From Plantago major (taxonomy: Eukaryota > Streptophyta > Magnoliopsida > Lamiales > Plantaginaceae): 64,000 nt of DNA. The position numbers were made by a program, and so were the translations under genes. The notes beneath the pieces were generated by a model. It worked only from the letters and a program-made list of their open reading frames with translations. It made no database searches and was not told where the DNA came from. Shown in pieces: positions 61,900 through 64,000 of the stretch (positions are counted from its first letter, which is position 1; each line of letters starts with the position of its first letter). Location of the stretch: the NCBI GenBank assembly GCA_026545765.1, contig JAIFAC010000118.1, positions 1 to 64,000 on the forward strand, read 5' to 3'.

Positions 61900-63440
61900 T
61901 CTCGAATATTGAACCTAAAAATATAGAAGAAGCATTAGGAGACCAAGACTGGATCTCTGCAATGCAAGAAGAGTTGGATCAATTTGAGAGAAACAAAGTC
62001 TGGAAACTAGTTCCATTTATAGAAGGAATATCTGTGATTGGAACTAAATGGGTTTTCAGAAACAAGATGAATGAATCTGGTGAAATAACCAGAAACAAAG
62101 CAAGATTGGTTGCCAAGGGATTTACCTAGACTGAAGGCTTAGATTTTGACGAGTCATATGCACCAGTTGCCAGATTGGATGCAATAAGACTCTTTCTAGC
62201 CTTTGCAGCTCATAAAGATTTCAAAGTTTATCAGATGGATGTCAAAAGTGCATTCTTAAACGGTGAACTTGCGTAAGAAGTTTATGTTGAGCAACCACGG
62301 CTTTGAAGTTTCCTCGGAAAGTAGAATGATCTATAAACTCTGAAAGCTCTGTGGGTAAAACAGGCTCCAAGAGCGTGGTATGACACTTTGACCAAGTACC
62401 TTCTGGAAAGTGGTTTCAAGAAAGGTGAAGTTGATAAAACTTTATTAACCTTAAATCATGACGGGAAACTACTCTTAGTTCAAGTATATGTTGATGACAT
62501 CATATTTGGATCTAAGGACAAGCAACTTTGTAATGACTTTGGAAATCTCATGAAAAGCAAGTTTGAGATGAGCATGATGGGAGAAATGAATTATTTTCTA
62601 GGATTGCAAGTCAAGCAACTCAATGATGGAATATTCATTAGTCAAACAAAGTATGCAAAAGATATGCTCACAAAATTCAATCTTAAGCCTTCTGAAAAGA
62701 ATGCTAAGATACCTATGAGCATTGGAACCAAAATGACCTATACTGAATCAGATAAGAGTGTTGAAGAACATAAGTATAGGAAATTGATAGGTTCACTACA
62801 TTACCTCACTGCAAGTAGACCTGATATTCAATACGCTGTTGGAGTATGTGCTAGATTTCAGACAAATCCAATGCAAACACACTACAACATTGCTATGAAA
62901 ATATTAAGGTATGTAAAGGGTACAGTAGATGTAGGATTGTGGTATCCTAAAGAAAGCGGATTGAGTTTATTTGGGTACTCAGACGCTGATTATGCTGGAT
63001 CACTACTTGATAGGAAAAGCACCTCAGGAACTTGTCAGTTTCTGGGTACTAGACTTATCTCATGGTTTAGCAAGAAGCAAAACTCAATTGCAACTTCTAC
63101 CACAGAGGCTGAATATATTGCTGCTGGTTGTTGTGCAACACAAATTCTGTGGATACAACAACAACTTAAAGACTATGGACTCGATGAGAAGAAAACTCCC
63201 ATTTTCTGTGACAACACAAGTGCTATTGCGATTACACAGAATCCTAAATTTCATGCCAGAACAAAGCACATTGATGTTAGACATCACTTCATCAGAGACC
63301 ATGTTCAAAAGGGCAATATAGAGATACTCAAGATTGGCACTGAACACCAACTTGCAGATATCTTCACTAAGCCACTACAAGAAAGTAGATTCTTAGCCTT
63401 AAGACATAGTCTTGGACTAATGGAACTACCAATGAACTGA
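61900..63440 (+). pseudogene. pol: Element E: reverse transcriptase and RNase H
   Basis: [51 protein letters not shown], the YVDDIIFG catalytic box (about 62486-62510) and FEMSMMGEMNYFLGLQVKQL. RNase H: LIGSLHYLTASRPDIQYAVG, GYSDADYAGSLLDRKSTSGT, SIATSTTEAEYIAAGCCATQ, FCDNTSAIAITQNPKFHART, TKHIDVRHHFIRDHV and QLADIFTKPL. The stretch 62388-63440 is open over 350 codons. The end of pol is at 63440. All domains are full length for the family. Confidence 0.9.
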
Positions 63441-64000
63441 AAGAGTTCAGGTATCTGGAACGGGCATCCAGAGAAGAGGTATCTGGAACGGGTAACCAAA
63501 GAAGAGAAAAGAGAAATCTGGAACGGGTATCCAGAAGTCAAAAAGGCTAAAGAGCAAAAAGATAGCTTAAGATCTCTGAGACGGAAACTCAGATATCTGA
63601 ATCACTCTATAAACGGGGAACACAAAAGAGAATAGTATACCTATCTGCAGTCAACTACTCTCTTGAAATTCGCATCATTTCTATCTTGATGAAAAACTTG
63701 GAAAAATCCTAAGTATAAGACAGATTCAGATGCAAACAGTGTTCTTGGTCATACAAAAACGTGATTCAGAAAGCTATGAGCCAAAATTCATTAAATGGGC
63801 ACAATTACACTTGTTGATTGTGATCATTGCTGAAGAAGCAATGGTGACCCTTGATGAAATTAAGCGATTGATCTGTACGGTGGAAATTAATTCACAGTAA
63901 ATAGTGGACTGTTGAAATTCAGACATGGCCCACTAACCATTTAATGCCGAACTAGCTTTTGCTCACGCCTGCTTGCAAATCACAGATACGTACACACAAA
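63441..64000 (+). other. Spacer 3' of pol in element E, with hairpin repeats
   Basis: Non-coding. At 63454-63540 there are three copies of TCTGGAacggg(c/t)aTCCAGA, an imperfect hairpin, the middle one partial. A palindrome CAGATATCTG lies at about 63589-63598. The stretch corresponds to 26230-26796 in B, read from pol towards the internal promoter. The TATA box expected in B and C would lie just beyond the window edge. Confidence 0.7.

Larger units (their letters stand above)
55819..64000 (+). mobile_element. Element E: Ty1/copia (family S), 5' LTR to pol, right-truncated by window edge
   Basis: Plus-strand element with 5' LTR (55819-57519), PBS, gag, linker, protease, integrase, RT, RNase H and the start of the spacer before the extra gene. 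It cuts into element G. The pol half is the cleanest in the window with long open stretches; the gag and linker half is broken in perhaps a dozen or more places as read. The extra gene and 3' LTR lie beyond the right edge. Confidence 0.92.

Overview
The window is repeat-dense intergenic DNA from a flowering plant, probably a eudicot. I found no convincing host gene, rRNA, tRNA or CRISPR array. The plant assignment rests on Ty1/copia elements primed by initiator tRNA-Met (PBS TGGTATCAGA...), Ty3/gypsy Tat/Athila-type LTRs, a Stowaway-like MITE end and a possible SINE end. The species cannot be named. Almost everything is fossil LTR retrotransposon.

Five copies of one large Ty1/copia family (here family S, Sirevirus-like) dominate. 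A (minus strand) covers 1-12277 and runs off the left edge. C (minus) covers 14805-39187 and is split by B. B (minus, 18683-34284, 15.6 kb) is complete in layout: two LTRs, PBS, PPT and a 5-bp target duplication TAATT. D (plus, about 39188-44112) is only a 3' end. E (plus, 55819-64000) has a 5' LTR, gag and pol and runs off the right edge. A second copia family, F (minus, about 47105-53604), is truncated inside integrase by G (minus, about 53605-55818), a shrunken gypsy-like element, which is in turn cut by E. H (44162-47104) is a cluster of plus-strand gypsy-like LTR pieces. A 2.5-kb gap between A and C (12278-14804) holds a possible gypsy LTR end, a MITE, microsatellites, a possible SINE end and unexplained DNA.

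The most interesting feature is the 6-kb stretch between pol and the 3' LTR in family S. It looks like a separate gene: its own TATA box and leader, an N-terminal region resembling the putative plant transposon protein domain, a lysine-rich and acidic middle, a row of short phase-0 exons separated by roughly 80-bp GT-AG introns at matching places in B and C, a coiled coil, Glu/Asp tracts, and a conserved C-terminal domain I do not recognise. Family F has a 3' gene in the same position, apparently with its own leader. Each family also has its own short palindrome scattered through coding and non-coding parts: AGATATCT in S, and CAATGTTG...CAACATTG in F.

Copies of the same LTR differ unusually often at CAG/CTG triplets, with CG-containing variants in place. 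This may be base-calling error at CHG-methylated cytosines, so part of the apparent decay could be technical. The LTRs of B look only slightly diverged by eye, which suggests a recent insertion.
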